Below are positions 20,489 through 29,234 of a stretch of 64,000 nucleotides of DNA, in pieces. The DNA is from Kaistia adipata DSM 17808 (GTDB lineage: Bacteria; Pseudomonadota; Alphaproteobacteria; Rhizobiales; Kaistiaceae). Below the pieces are notes generated by a model that made no database searches, was not told the DNA's origin, and saw nothing but the letters and a program-made list of their open reading frames with translations. Position numbers and translations under genes: made by a program. Within the stretch, counting starts at the first letter, position 1. Every line of letters begins with the position of its first letter. The stretch spans positions 434,001-498,000 of the forward strand of contig NZ_AUHO01000007.1 in the NCBI RefSeq assembly GCF_000423225.1. Direction: 5' to 3'.

Positions 20489-21520
20489 ATGCGTGCTCTC
20501 GTCCTTGAAGAAAAGCTCAAGCTCTCGCTCCGCGACATTGACCTGCCGCTCGAAGTCGGCCCGCGCGATGTCCGCATCGCCATCCACACGGTCGGCGTCT
20601 GCGGCTCGGACGTGCACTATTACACCCATGGCGCGATCGGCCCATTCATCGTCAAGGCGCCGATGGTGCTCGGTCACGAGGCGTCCGGCACGGTGCTCGA
20701 GATCGGCTCCGAGGTTCGGAATCTCAAGGTAGGCGACCGCGTCTGCATGGAGCCCGGCATCCCGGATCTCAGCTCGAAGGCCTCGAAGCTCGGCATCTAC
20801 AATGTCGATCCGAGCGTCACCTTCTGGGCGACGCCGCCGGTGCATGGCTGCCTGACGCCGGAAGTCGTCTTCCCCGCCGCCTTTACCTACAAGCTGCCCG
20901 ACAATGTCTCCTTTGCCGAGGGCGCGATGGTCGAGCCCTTCGCCATCGGCATGCAGGCGGCGACCAAGGCGAAGATCGTCCCCGGCGATACGGCGCTGGT
21001 GATCGGTGCCGGCCCGATCGGCATCATGGTGGCGCTGGCGGCGCTCGCCGGCGGCTGCAGCCGCGTCTACATCTCCGATCTCGTCAACGAAAAGCTCGCC
21101 ATCGCCGGCCGCTATGACGGTATCGTTCCGGTCAACATCCGCGAGACGGACCTGAAGGCGAAGATCGCCGAGGAGACGGAGAACTGGGGCGTCGACATCG
21201 TGTTCGAGGCATCCGGTTCCCCGCGCGCCTATGACGGCATCTTCAACTATGTCCGTCCCGGCGGCACCATCGTCTTTGTCGGCCTGCCGGTCGAGCCGAT
21301 CGCCCTCGACATCGTCTCGGCCTCGGCCAAGGAAGTGAAGATGGAGACGGTGTTCCGCTACGCCAACGTGTTCGACCGCGCGCTGGCGCTGATCGCCTCC
21401 GGCAAGGTCGATCTCGCGCCGCTGATCACCGGCACCTACGATTTCGAGGATTCGATCGCCGCCTTCGAGCGCGCCGCCTCCGCCAACCCGAACGACGTCA
21501 AGCTGCAGATCACGCTCTGA
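20489..21520 (+). CDS. zinc-dependent polyol dehydrogenase, xylitol/sorbitol dehydrogenase type
   Basis: MDR-family NAD-dependent dehydrogenase of 343 residues. The catalytic zinc site is present: Cys38 in [13 protein letters not shown], the GHEASGTV histidine/glutamate, and the [10 protein letters not shown] block. The Rossmann motif is [16 protein letters not shown]. The usual four-cysteine structural zinc lobe is missing; in its place is [25 protein letters not shown], as in rhizobial and acetic-acid-bacterial xylitol dehydrogenases. It would oxidise a pentitol or hexitol to a ketose in the cytoplasm. It lies about 105 bp downstream of the epimerase gene and may have its own promoter. Exact polyol is not predictable. 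Confidence 0.85.
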   Translation: MRALVLEEKLKLSLRDIDLPLEVGPRDVRIAIHTVGVCGSDVHYYTHGAIGPFIVKAPMVLGHEASGTVLEIGSEVRNLKVGDRVCMEPGIPDLSSKASKLGIYNVDPSVTFWATPPVHGCLTPEVVFPAAFTYKLPDNVSFAEGAMVEPFAIGMQAATKAKIVPGDTALVIGAGPIGIMVALAALAGGCSRVYISDLVNEKLAIAGRYDGIVPVNIRETDLKAKIAEETENWGVDIVFEASGSPRAYDGIFNYVRPGGTIVFVGLPVEPIALDIVSASAKEVKMETVFRYANVFDRALALIASGKVDLAPLITGTYDFEDSIAAFERAASANPNDVKLQITL

Positions 21521-21524
21521 ACTT

Positions 21525-21645
21525 CACCTCTCCCATGGGAGAGGTCGGAGCGAAGCCCCGGTGAGGGGGTAGGGCATTCTTCGGCGAGGCCGTAAACCCT
21601 CACCCGCCGCACTCCGTGCGTCGACCTCTCCCTCAGGGAGAGGTG
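21525..21645. repeat. 121-bp inverted-repeat intergenic element (CTCTCCC type)
   Basis: The ends are inverted copies of each other: the left end CACCTCTCCC...GGGAGAGGTCG and the right end CGACCTCTCCC...GGGAGAGGTG. Inside are GGTGAGGGGGT and its inverse ACCCTCACCC. Such elements are common, non-coding and dispersed in Alphaproteobacteria. Parts of the same word recur at 22750-22782 and 42281-42314. Confidence 0.75.
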
Positions 21646-21660
21646 AGAGGCGGAAATAGC

Positions 21661-21690
21661 AAAAGGCCCCGGAGCGCTCCGGGGCCTTTT
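21661..21690. terminator. perfect bidirectional terminator
   Basis: A fully symmetrical 30-bp palindrome: four A, GGCCCCGGAGC, its complement, and four T. It stands between two convergent genes (polyol dehydrogenase and PRC-barrel protein) and so can stop transcription from both sides. Confidence 0.92.
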
Positions 21691-21709
21691 CCGTTCGGAG
21701 GGGACTGGA

Positions 21710-22078
21710 TCACATCATCCAGTAGGGCGGCATGCCGTAATAGTCGTGCACGCGCTTCTCGTAGTCGCGGTCGCCCCAGGCCGGCTCGTCGCCCTCGTCA
21801 TAGGTCGGGCCGCCTTCGAGCTGCTCCTTGGTGAGGCCGACGACATAGCCGCCCTGGGCGGTGTCATACTTCAGGGCATTCCACGGTAGCGGATGGTATT
21901 TCTCGCCGATGCCGAGGAACCCGCCGAAGGACATGATCGCATAGGCGACGCGACCGGTAATCTTGTCGATCATGACGTCATGAATATCGCCAAGACGTTC
22001 GCCGGCTGTATTGTAGATGGCGGTGCCATCGACCTTGTCGGCGCCGATCAGCGAGTTGGAAATGTGGACCTGCTGCAT
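21710..22078 (-). CDS. PRC-barrel domain protein
   Basis: A 122-residue protein with a PRC-barrel fold over residues about 8-80 (LIGADKVDGTAIYNTAGERLGDIHDVMIDKITGRVAYAIMSFGGFLGIGEKYHPLPWNALKYD), followed by a short acidic and aromatic tail (DYEKRVHDYYGMPPYWMM). Such proteins are widespread in Hyphomicrobiales and are often stress or photosynthesis-apparatus relatives of unknown function. The start at 22078 has a strong ribosome site (GGAGGAAAACG before ATG). It is a single gene bounded by the strong palindromic terminator and the MaoC gene. Confidence 0.88.
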   Translation of the reverse strand: MQQVHISNSLIGADKVDGTAIYNTAGERLGDIHDVMIDKITGRVAYAIMSFGGFLGIGEKYHPLPWNALKYDTAQGGYVVGLTKEQLEGGPTYDEGDEPAWGDRDYEKRVHDYYGMPPYWMM

Positions 22079-22160
22079 CGTTTTCCTCCATGCTTGCGAT
22101 TGCATGGCGGGTAAACGTGATGCGTTGATCTTGGTTCCGATGCCGGGATCGGCTTTCCGA

Positions 22161-22607
22161 TCACGCCGGCTTCTTCGCGACGAGGTAGATGTGCTCGCAG
22201 GCGAGCACCGTCTCGCCGGTCTGCTTGGTGACCGTGACGAGTTCCGAGACGATGCCGTGCGTGGCGCGCTTCGGATGGTCGCGCTTGTCGACGATCTTGG
22301 CCTCGACCGTGATGGTGTCGTTGATGAAGACGGGCTTCACGAACCGCACCTTGTCGTAGCCATAGGACATGGCGTGCGGGTTGATCGTCGTCGCCGTCAT
22401 GCCGACCGCGACCGACAGGATCAGCGTGCCGTGGGCGACGCGCTGCTTGAAGTCCTGCGTCGCGCACCATTCGGCGTCCATGTGGTGCGGGAAGAAGTCG
22501 CCCGTCTGCCCGGCATGGATGACGATGTCGGCCTCCGTGATCGTCCGCCCCATCGTGTGACGGGAGAAGCCGATCTCGTAGTCCTCGAAATATTGCTCGA
22601 CGATCAT
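22161..22607 (-). CDS. MaoC-family acyl-CoA hydratase/dehydratase
   Basis: Single hot-dog-fold protein of 148 residues. The hydratase motif D-x-x-P-x-H is intact: [12 protein letters not shown], with Asp37 and His42, followed by [13 protein letters not shown], and [30 protein letters not shown]. Family members add water to 2-enoyl-CoA or dehydrate 3-hydroxyacyl-CoA. It is the last gene of the leftward sugar operon, after the SDR gene, with 189 bp between them holding inverted repeats. The AGAGGAAACCT ribosome site favours ATG at 22607. Its presence in a sugar-acid pathway is unusual, since no CoA ester is expected in the classical route. Confidence 0.82.
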   Translation of the reverse strand: MIVEQYFEDYEIGFSRHTMGRTITEADIVIHAGQTGDFFPHHMDAEWCATQDFKQRVAHGTLILSVAVGMTATTINPHAMSYGYDKVRFVKPVFINDTITVEAKIVDKRDHPKRATHGIVSELVTVTKQTGETVLACEHIYLVAKKPA

Positions 22608-22749
22608 AGGTTTCCTCTTTCGCGGCCGGACGCCGCGCGCCACCGGGAAGGCTCCGTCGACCGGAGCGCCGGGCGGACAGCTCCGGCTGGATGGATGCCC
22701 GCCTTGGCGGGGATGACGGCGGGGGCAGGGGCCTCCGCCGGTCGGAGTT

Positions 22750-22782
22750 CCTCTCCCGCCACCATCGGGGCTGCGGGAGAGG
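22750..22782. repeat. CTCTCCC-type hairpin in the MaoC-SDR gap
   Basis: Ten-base perfect stem CCTCTCCCGC (22750-22759) with GCGGGAGAGG (22773-22782). The adjacent stretch 22695-22730 contains a fragment (GGATG...GGGGATGACGG) of the GGATCC-type repeat found at 30974 and 35799. The 189-bp gap is thus built from repeat debris. Confidence 0.65.
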
Positions 22783-22796
22783 GCAGGGCGTGGGCC

Positions 22797-23531
22797 TTAG
22801 TTGACCCAGCCGCCGTCGATGATGTGCATCTGGCCGGTCGTGTAGGTGGCCGTCGCCAGGTAGATGGCGAGGTCGGCGATCTCTTCCGGCTGGCCGATGC
22901 GGCCGATCGGCTGGCGGGCGATGAACGCCTTGCGGGCGGCCTCGTAGTCGCCCTGGTCGCGCAGGCGCTGCTGCAGCGAGGGGCTCTCGACGGTGCCGGG
23001 ACAGATGCCGTTGCAGCGAATGCCCTTGGTGACGTAGTCGGCGGCGATCGACTTGGTCAGGCCGACGGTGGCCGCCTTGGTCACGGCATAGGCGAAGCGG
23101 TTCGGCACGCCCTTGATCGAGCCAGCGACGGAGCAGATGTTGACGATCGAGCCATCCTTCTGCGCCAGCATGCCCGGCAGCGCGGCCGAGATCGTGCGCC
23201 ACATCGACTTGACGTTCAAATCGTAGGCGAAGTCGAGATCGGCTTCGGTGGCCTCTTCCAGCGTGCCGGCATGGACGATGCCGGCGCAGTTGAACAGCAC
23301 GTCGATGGTGCCGATCTCGGCGATCAGCGCCTTGACGTCGTCATTCGACAGGACGTTGAGCTTGCGCGTGGTGATGTTCTTGACGCCGTCGAGCTCGGCG
23401 AGCTTCGCCTCGTTGACGTCGGTCGCCCAGACGATCGCGCCCTCGGCCGCCGCCTGCTCGGCGATCGCCCGTCCGATACCCTGCGCCGCCGCCGTGACCA
23501 GCGCGACCTTGCCTGCGAGCTTACCGCTCAT
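22797..23531 (-). CDS. SDR oxidoreductase, probable 2-keto-3-deoxy-L-fuconate (or -rhamnonate) 4-dehydrogenase
   Basis: Classical short-chain dehydrogenase of 244 residues: cofactor motif VTAAAQGIGRAIA, NAG at 81-84 (FNCAGIVHAGT), Asn106, and the Ser134-Tyr148-Lys152 catalytic set (ICSVAGS, FAYAVTKAA). The acidic Asp38 after the second strand (WATDVNEAKL) indicates NAD. Its layout, including IRCNGICPGTVESPSLQQRL and the C-terminal MHIIDGGWVN, closely resembles the group that contains human DHRS6/BDH2 and the Xanthomonas 2-keto-3-deoxy-L-fuconate dehydrogenase. It follows the sugar-acid dehydratase gene by 34 bp, which fits oxidation of the dehydratase product at C4. The specific substrate is inferred. 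Confidence 0.85.
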   Translation of the reverse strand: MSGKLAGKVALVTAAAQGIGRAIAEQAAAEGAIVWATDVNEAKLAELDGVKNITTRKLNVLSNDDVKALIAEIGTIDVLFNCAGIVHAGTLEEATEADLDFAYDLNVKSMWRTISAALPGMLAQKDGSIVNICSVAGSIKGVPNRFAYAVTKAATVGLTKSIAADYVTKGIRCNGICPGTVESPSLQQRLRDQGDYEAARKAFIARQPIGRIGQPEEIADLAIYLATATYTTGQMHIIDGGWVN

Positions 23532-23565
23532 TGTCGTCAGTCCCTTCAGTTCGTCGTCAGAACGA

Positions 23566-24675
23566 TCAATTCTTGGTCAGGAACGTCGAGCCCTCGACCG
23601 TCTGCCGGCCGATGGCGTCGAAATCCCACGAGATGCCGAGGCCCGCCTCGGGACTCGGAACGGCATAGCCGTCCGCGATCGTCATACCCTTTGTCGTCAG
23701 GCTGTCCAATTGCGGGATGTATTCGACCCAGCGCGCATTCGGCACGGCGGCGCAGAGCGCCACGTGCAGTTCCATCAGGAAATGCGGGCAGACGACGACG
23801 TTGAAGGTCTCGGCCAGGTGCGCGACCTTGAGCCAGGGCGTGATGCCGCCGATGCGGGCGACGTCGACCTGGACGATCGAGCAGGCGCGGCGCTGCAGGT
23901 AGTCGCGGAAATGCAGGCTCGAATAGAGGCTTTCGCCGACAGCGATCGGGATCGAGGTCGATTCACAGAGCCGAATGTGGCCGTCGACGTCGTCGGCGGT
24001 CAGCGGCTCCTCGAGCCAGCCGATATCGGCCGCCTCGTAGTGGCGCGCGCGGCGGATCGCCTCGTCGACCGAGAAGGCCTGGTTGGCGTCGGTGAAGAGC
24101 TCGAAGCCGGGGCCGACGGCCTCGCGCACCGCGGTCAGGCGGGCGACGTCCTCGTGGATCGGCCGGCCGACCTTCATCTTGGCGCCGCCGAAGCCGTTTT
24201 CCTTGGCGCGCAGCGTGTCCTCGATGATCGATTCGACTGGCAAATGCAGCCAGCCGCCCTCGGTGGTGTAGAGGCGGATCTTCTCCTGCGCGCCGCCGGC
24301 GAGGATATGCACCGGCAGGTTGGCCTTGCGCGCCTTCAGGTCCCAGAGCGCCGTGTCGATGGCGGCGAGCGCCAGCGAGGTGATGGCGCCGACCGAGGTG
24401 GCGTGCGTCATGAACAGGAGGTCGCGCCAGATCTGCTCGATCATGCCGGCCTCGCGGCCGATCAGGGCCGGCGCCAGCGTCTTCTCGATCAGCGACATGA
24501 TCGCCGGCCCGCCGGTGCCGATCGTGTAGCTGTAGCCGGTGCCGACGACGCCGTCGGAATCGGTGATGCGGATGATCGGCGTTTCCTGGCTGACGAAGGA
24601 CTGGATCGCGTCGACCCGCTTCACCTTCGGCTTCAGGTCGACCATCAGGCCTTCGACACGAACGATCTTTGCCAT
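23566..24675 (-). CDS. enolase-superfamily sugar acid dehydratase (mandelate racemase subgroup)
   Basis: A 369-residue enolase-superfamily member. Visible catalytic residues are the KxK base (Lys166, Lys168 in GGAKMKVG), the Mg ligands Asp196 (FTDANQAF), Glu222 (WLEEPL) and Glu248 (VGESLYS), Asp271 (VQVDVARIGG) and the general acid/base His298 with Glu302 (CPHFLMELH). The Asp271-His298 dyad with KxK marks the mandelate racemase subgroup, most of whose members dehydrate aldonic or aldaric acids to 2-keto-3-deoxy acids in the cytoplasm. It sits between the transporter ATPase gene and the SDR gene. L-fuconate, L-rhamnonate or a related 6-deoxy acid is the inferred substrate. Confidence 0.86.
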   Translation of the reverse strand: MAKIVRVEGLMVDLKPKVKRVDAIQSFVSQETPIIRITDSDGVVGTGYSYTIGTGGPAIMSLIEKTLAPALIGREAGMIEQIWRDLLFMTHATSVGAITSLALAAIDTALWDLKARKANLPVHILAGGAQEKIRLYTTEGGWLHLPVESIIEDTLRAKENGFGGAKMKVGRPIHEDVARLTAVREAVGPGFELFTDANQAFSVDEAIRRARHYEAADIGWLEEPLTADDVDGHIRLCESTSIPIAVGESLYSSLHFRDYLQRRACSIVQVDVARIGGITPWLKVAHLAETFNVVVCPHFLMELHVALCAAVPNARWVEYIPQLDSLTTKGMTIADGYAVPSPEAGLGISWDFDAIGRQTVEGSTFLTKN

Positions 24676-24698
24676 TGTTTCCCCCGGGGGCTCTCGTT

Positions 24699-25802
<1,104 letters not shown>

Positions 25803-25808
25803 ATCAAA

Positions 25809-26654
25809 TTATCCCTTGACGCCGCCGAAGGTGAGACCGGCGATCAGATGTTTCTGCACGATGAAGGTCAGCAGGAGCGCCGGCACGATGATGATCACGG
25901 CCATGGCGCACATGCCGGTCCAGTCGACCGTGAACTGTGCGGTGAAATCCATCAGCCCGACGGGCAGCGTCTTCGACGCGGTGGTCCGCGTGAGCTGAGA
26001 GGCGAGGGCGAACTCGTTCCACGAGGTGAGGAAGGCGAAGATGCCGGCCGACGCGATGCCCGACTTGGCGAGCGGGAACTCGATCTTCCAGAACGCCTGC
26101 CAGCGGGTGCAGCCGTCGACCTGGGCCGCTTCCGAGAGCGAGAGCGGGATCTGCCGGAAGAAGCCGTCGATCAGCCAGATCGTGAACGGGATGTTGAGCG
26201 CCAGATAGACCAGGATGACGCCGAAATCGGTGTCGATCAGGCCGACGCGGCTCCAGATCATGAAGACCGGCAGCGACAGCGAGATGCCCGGCACCGTGCG
26301 CGACAGCATCAGCCAGAGGAAGGCGACGTTCTTGCCCTTGAAGCGGTAGCGGGCGAAGGCGTAGCCGCCCATCATGCCGATCAGCAGCGCCAGGATCGTG
26401 CTCGTCACCGAGATGATCAGCGAGTTGACGAAATAGCGGACGACGGGGATGCCCTGCTGGTTCTCGGACATGCCGAGGATCGCGCGGAAATTGTCGAGCG
26501 TCCACCGCTCGGGGATCCAGACCGGGGGACGCGCCATCACCTCGACATTGTCGCGGAAGGCCGTCATCACGATCCAGAGGCCGGGCAGGCAGATGATCGT
26601 CATGACGACGAAGATGCCGAACCGGATCAGCCAGCGTTGCCAGGAACGTTCCAT
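25809..26654 (-). CDS. carbohydrate ABC transporter permease (MalG type)
   Basis: Inner-membrane permease of 281 residues with six predicted helices; the first is WLIRFGIFVVMTIICLPGLWIVMTAF. The EAA loop is SLSEAAQVDGCTRWQAFWKIEFPLAKSGIAS, which docks to the ATPase. It is the smaller, second membrane subunit of the CUT1-type sugar importer. The first permease gene ends one base upstream of its start, indicating translational coupling. Confidence 0.93.
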   Translation of the reverse strand: MERSWQRWLIRFGIFVVMTIICLPGLWIVMTAFRDNVEVMARPPVWIPERWTLDNFRAILGMSENQQGIPVVRYFVNSLIISVTSTILALLIGMMGGYAFARYRFKGKNVAFLWLMLSRTVPGISLSLPVFMIWSRVGLIDTDFGVILVYLALNIPFTIWLIDGFFRQIPLSLSEAAQVDGCTRWQAFWKIEFPLAKSGIASAGIFAFLTSWNEFALASQLTRTTASKTLPVGLMDFTAQFTVDWTGMCAMAVIIIVPALLLTFIVQKHLIAGLTFGGVKG

Positions 26655-26655
26655 A

Positions 26656-27558
26656 TCAGGCCACCCCGCCCATGGTCCGGCGCGCGGCCGCGAGTTTGCG
26701 GAAGAAATAGACGGTGAAATAGACCGACAGCAGGATCGAGGCGTAGGACATGGCGTTGGCCATGCCCATGCGGGCGTCCTGGTAGCCGGTGCGCGCGATC
26801 AGCGTCCAGAGCAGCTCCGTGCGTCCCGCCGGGCCGCCATTGGTCATGATCTTGACCATGTCGTAGGCGCGGGCGACGTCGAGCGAGCGGATCGCCATGG
26901 CGATGTAGACGAAGGGCATCAGGTAGGGCAGCGTGATGTGGCGGAACACCTGCCACGGATTGCAGCCGTCGACCTTCGCCGCCTCGATCGGATCGCGCGG
27001 CATCGCCATCAGGCCGGCCAGCAGCAGGATCGCGAAGATCGGCGTCGACATCCACACCTCGGCCATCAGGATGGCGAGGTTGGCGGTGACCGGATTGACC
27101 AGCCAGGGGATGGTGACGTCGGACCAGCCGAGCGACTGGATGGCGTTGTTCACCAGGCCGACATTGTCGTTGAAGATGTACTTGAACTGGAAGCCGACCA
27201 GGATCGGCGAGAACATCATCGGGAACATCATGATCGTCCGGATGATGCGCTGGCCGGCGGTCAGCTTGTCGATCAAGAGCGCGATGCCGAGACCGAGAAC
27301 CAGTTCCAGGTTGAGCGCGATCGTCAGGAAGACCAGCGTGCGGCCGAAGGCCCACCAGAAGTCAACGTCGGTGAGCAGGCGCTGATAGTTGCGCCAGCCG
27401 ACCCACTGCCAGAGCGAGGCGGGCTGCACCAGGCGATAGCCGGTGAAGCTCGTGTAGAGCGAGAACAGGAGCGGCAGCGCCACCACCAGCGCGATGATGA
27501 CGAAGGCCGGCATCAAGAGCAGGATCGGAGGCGAGAGCCGGCTTCGGAAGAAACGCAT
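26656..27558 (-). CDS. carbohydrate ABC transporter permease (MalF type)
   Basis: Inner-membrane permease of 300 residues with six predicted helices (first: ILLLMPAFVIIALVVALPLLFSLY) and the EAA loop PIEAAKVDGCNPWQVFRHITLPYLMP. The motif YTSFTGYRLVQP after the first helix is usual in MalF/UgpA-type subunits. It follows the binding-protein gene with a 175-bp gap that holds a stable hairpin, and it precedes the MalG-type gene by one base. Confidence 0.93.
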   Translation of the reverse strand: MRFFRSRLSPPILLLMPAFVIIALVVALPLLFSLYTSFTGYRLVQPASLWQWVGWRNYQRLLTDVDFWWAFGRTLVFLTIALNLELVLGLGIALLIDKLTAGQRIIRTIMMFPMMFSPILVGFQFKYIFNDNVGLVNNAIQSLGWSDVTIPWLVNPVTANLAILMAEVWMSTPIFAILLLAGLMAMPRDPIEAAKVDGCNPWQVFRHITLPYLMPFVYIAMAIRSLDVARAYDMVKIMTNGGPAGRTELLWTLIARTGYQDARMGMANAMSYASILLSVYFTVYFFRKLAAARRTMGGVA

Positions 27559-27689
27559 GAAGATGTTCCGTGAGCCGTTGTTTGGCTTGGACCCGGGGGA
27601 GGGCCGTCGGGTCCGGTCGTCTGGGCTTCGCGCCTCTTGCGGGCGAAGCGTGCGGCGGCGCGTGTCGGGGGAAACGTGCCAACGCGAAA

Positions 27690-27713
27690 CCCTCGCCCGC
27701 GAACGGGCGAGGG
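27690..27713 (-). terminator. intercistronic stem-loop between binding-protein and permease genes
   Basis: Perfect 10-bp stem CCCTCGCCCG (27690-27699) with CGGGCGAGGG (27704-27713), four-base loop, 20 bases past the binding-protein stop and with no T run. Stem-loops at this place in sugar ABC operons protect the binding-protein message and reduce transcripts for the permeases. Role inferred from position. Confidence 0.6.
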
Positions 27714-27733
27714 GATGGCTTGGGCGCAGGCGC

Positions 27734-29074
27734 CTACTGCAGGACGCCGGCGTCTTCCATGATCTGGGTCGCCTTGGCGGCGGCCGTGTCGAGGGCTTCC
27801 TTGGCGGTCTTCTGGCCGACGATCGCCGACTGGAGTTCCGGCCAGATCACGTTCGACACTTCGATCCACTGCGCGACGAGCGGCGGCGTGCGGGCCTCGT
27901 CGAGCGACTTCTCCCAGACCGTGAACATCTCGGCCATGTAGGGGGTGTCGCTCTTCTTGAACTCCTCGACGACGTCGGTGAAGGCCTGGGTGCGGGCGGG
28001 CAGGTTGCCGGCGCGGGCCTCCATCATGGCGGAGTCGTAGTCGGTCAGGAAGGTGACGAGGCTGACGGCGGCTTCCTTGTTGTCACAGGCTTCGGTGACG
28101 GAGAAGGAGTGCGAGCCGGACCAGCCGCCGCGCTTGCCGGAGGTGCCGACCGGCGCCACCGCGAAGCCGACCTTGCCGGCGACCTTGGACTTGGCCGGGT
28201 CGTTGTAGAAGGCGGCGAAGCCGGGCCAGTCGAGGTCGACGGCGAGCGTGCCGGCGGCGAAGGCCTGGCCGATGTCGTCCCAGGTGTAGTTCACCGTGCC
28301 GGCCGGAACGGCCTTGGCGTTGTAGATGTCGATGAACCACTGCAGCGCGTCGATGCCGGCCTGCGAGTTGAAGATCGGCTTCCAGTTCTCGTCGAACATG
28401 TCGCCGCCATTGGCGCGCACGATCTCCATGAACCGGCCGGTCATGCCCTCGTCCTTGCCGGCGAAGGCGGTGCCATAGAGGTTCGGCGGGCTGGCGAAGA
28501 AGATGATCTGCTGCTTCAGCTCGTCATAGGTCGCCGGCGGGGCCAGCTCGGTGCCGAACTTCTCCTTGTACTTCGCCTTGTTGTCGGCGTTCTCGTACAG
28601 GTCCTTCAGGTAGTAGAGGTTCGACACGTCGGTGACGCGCGGCAGCTGCACCAGGCGGCCGTCGACCATCGACGAGGCCAGCGTGCCCTGCACGAACTGG
28701 TCGAGCGTCGCCTGCGGGACGTGGTCCTTCAGGTCGATGTAGAGGTCGCCATACTGCGGCGCGAAGCTGGTGTGGTTGGAGCCGACGCACCAGGTGATCG
28801 TGCCGGAAGCGATGTCCTGCTTGATCTCGCGGTCGAGCTCGAAATGGTTCTTCGACGAGACGATCTCGACCTTGGCGCCGGTCGCCTTCTCCCATTCGGG
28901 CAGGCGGGTATAGAGCTTCTCGTACTGGGTGCCGCCGATCAGCTTGACCTTCAGCGTGACGCCGGGGAACTGGCCCCAGTCGGTCTGCTGGTCGGCCGCA
29001 TGGGCGACGCCGGCGAGCGCGCCGAGGGCGGCGCACGAAAACAGGGCGGCGCGAATGCCGCGGAAAATGGTCAT
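27734..29074 (-). CDS. sugar ABC transporter periplasmic substrate-binding protein
   Basis: Extracytoplasmic solute-binding protein family 1, 446 residues. The leader MTIFRGIRAALFSCAALGALAGVAHAA gives cleavage near AHA-AD. The mature protein follows the family pattern: VTLKVKLIGGTQYEKLYTRLPEWEKATGAKVEIVSS, PRVTDVSNLYYLKDLYE, and YTWDDIGQAFAAGTLAVDLDWPG. It captures the sugar for the MalF/MalG/UgpC-type importer encoded behind it. ATG at 29074 is supported by GAGGAATCGACC before it; the longer upstream frame runs through the promoter. It heads the leftward operon, divergent from the IclR gene. Confidence 0.92.
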   Translation of the reverse strand: MTIFRGIRAALFSCAALGALAGVAHAADQQTDWGQFPGVTLKVKLIGGTQYEKLYTRLPEWEKATGAKVEIVSSKNHFELDREIKQDIASGTITWCVGSNHTSFAPQYGDLYIDLKDHVPQATLDQFVQGTLASSMVDGRLVQLPRVTDVSNLYYLKDLYENADNKAKYKEKFGTELAPPATYDELKQQIIFFASPPNLYGTAFAGKDEGMTGRFMEIVRANGGDMFDENWKPIFNSQAGIDALQWFIDIYNAKAVPAGTVNYTWDDIGQAFAAGTLAVDLDWPGFAAFYNDPAKSKVAGKVGFAVAPVGTSGKRGGWSGSHSFSVTEACDNKEAAVSLVTFLTDYDSAMMEARAGNLPARTQAFTDVVEEFKKSDTPYMAEMFTVWEKSLDEARTPPLVAQWIEVSNVIWPELQSAIVGQKTAKEALDTAAAKATQIMEDAGVLQ

Positions 29075-29105
29075 GGTCGATTCCTCACCCCGGCGCCACG
29101 CCGAC

Positions 29106-29119
29106 CCAAACCGGTTTGG
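29106..29119. promoter_or_regulatory. LacI-type operator-like palindrome
   Basis: Perfect 14-bp palindrome CCAAACCGGTTTGG, 32 bases before the binding-protein start. The AAACCGGTTT core with central CG is the usual form of LacI/PurR-family sites. No LacI-family gene lies in the window, so the regulator, if any, is encoded elsewhere. Confidence 0.5.
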
Positions 29120-29149
29120 CGCCTGACATTGTCCACCATTGAATGGAAT

Positions 29150-29160
29150 ATTCGTATATA
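29150..29160 (-). promoter_or_regulatory. shared AT-rich motif, copy 1 (TATATACGAAT)
   Basis: On the minus strand this reads TATATACGAAT. It matches copy 2 (30088) at 10 of 11 positions and copy 3 (32673) at 9 of 11. It overlaps the predicted -10 region of the leftward transporter operon in the 160-bp divergent gap. Possible IclR-type operator or common promoter element. Confidence 0.5.
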
Positions 29161-29185
29161 AGCGAAATTGACTGACGAGTGTCAA
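29156..29185 (-). promoter_or_regulatory. sigma-70-like promoter of the leftward sugar operon
   Basis: On the minus strand a consensus -35 TTGACA (29185-29180) is followed after 18 bases by TTATAT (29161-29156). The -35 lies inside an inverted repeat, ATTGAC (29167-29172) and GTCAAT (29181-29186), which could be a repressor site. Confidence 0.55.
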
Positions 29186-29234
29186 TGTCTAACTTGTCAC
29201 GGTCCGGAGGGGTGGCCGGGGGGAGAATTGCCGC

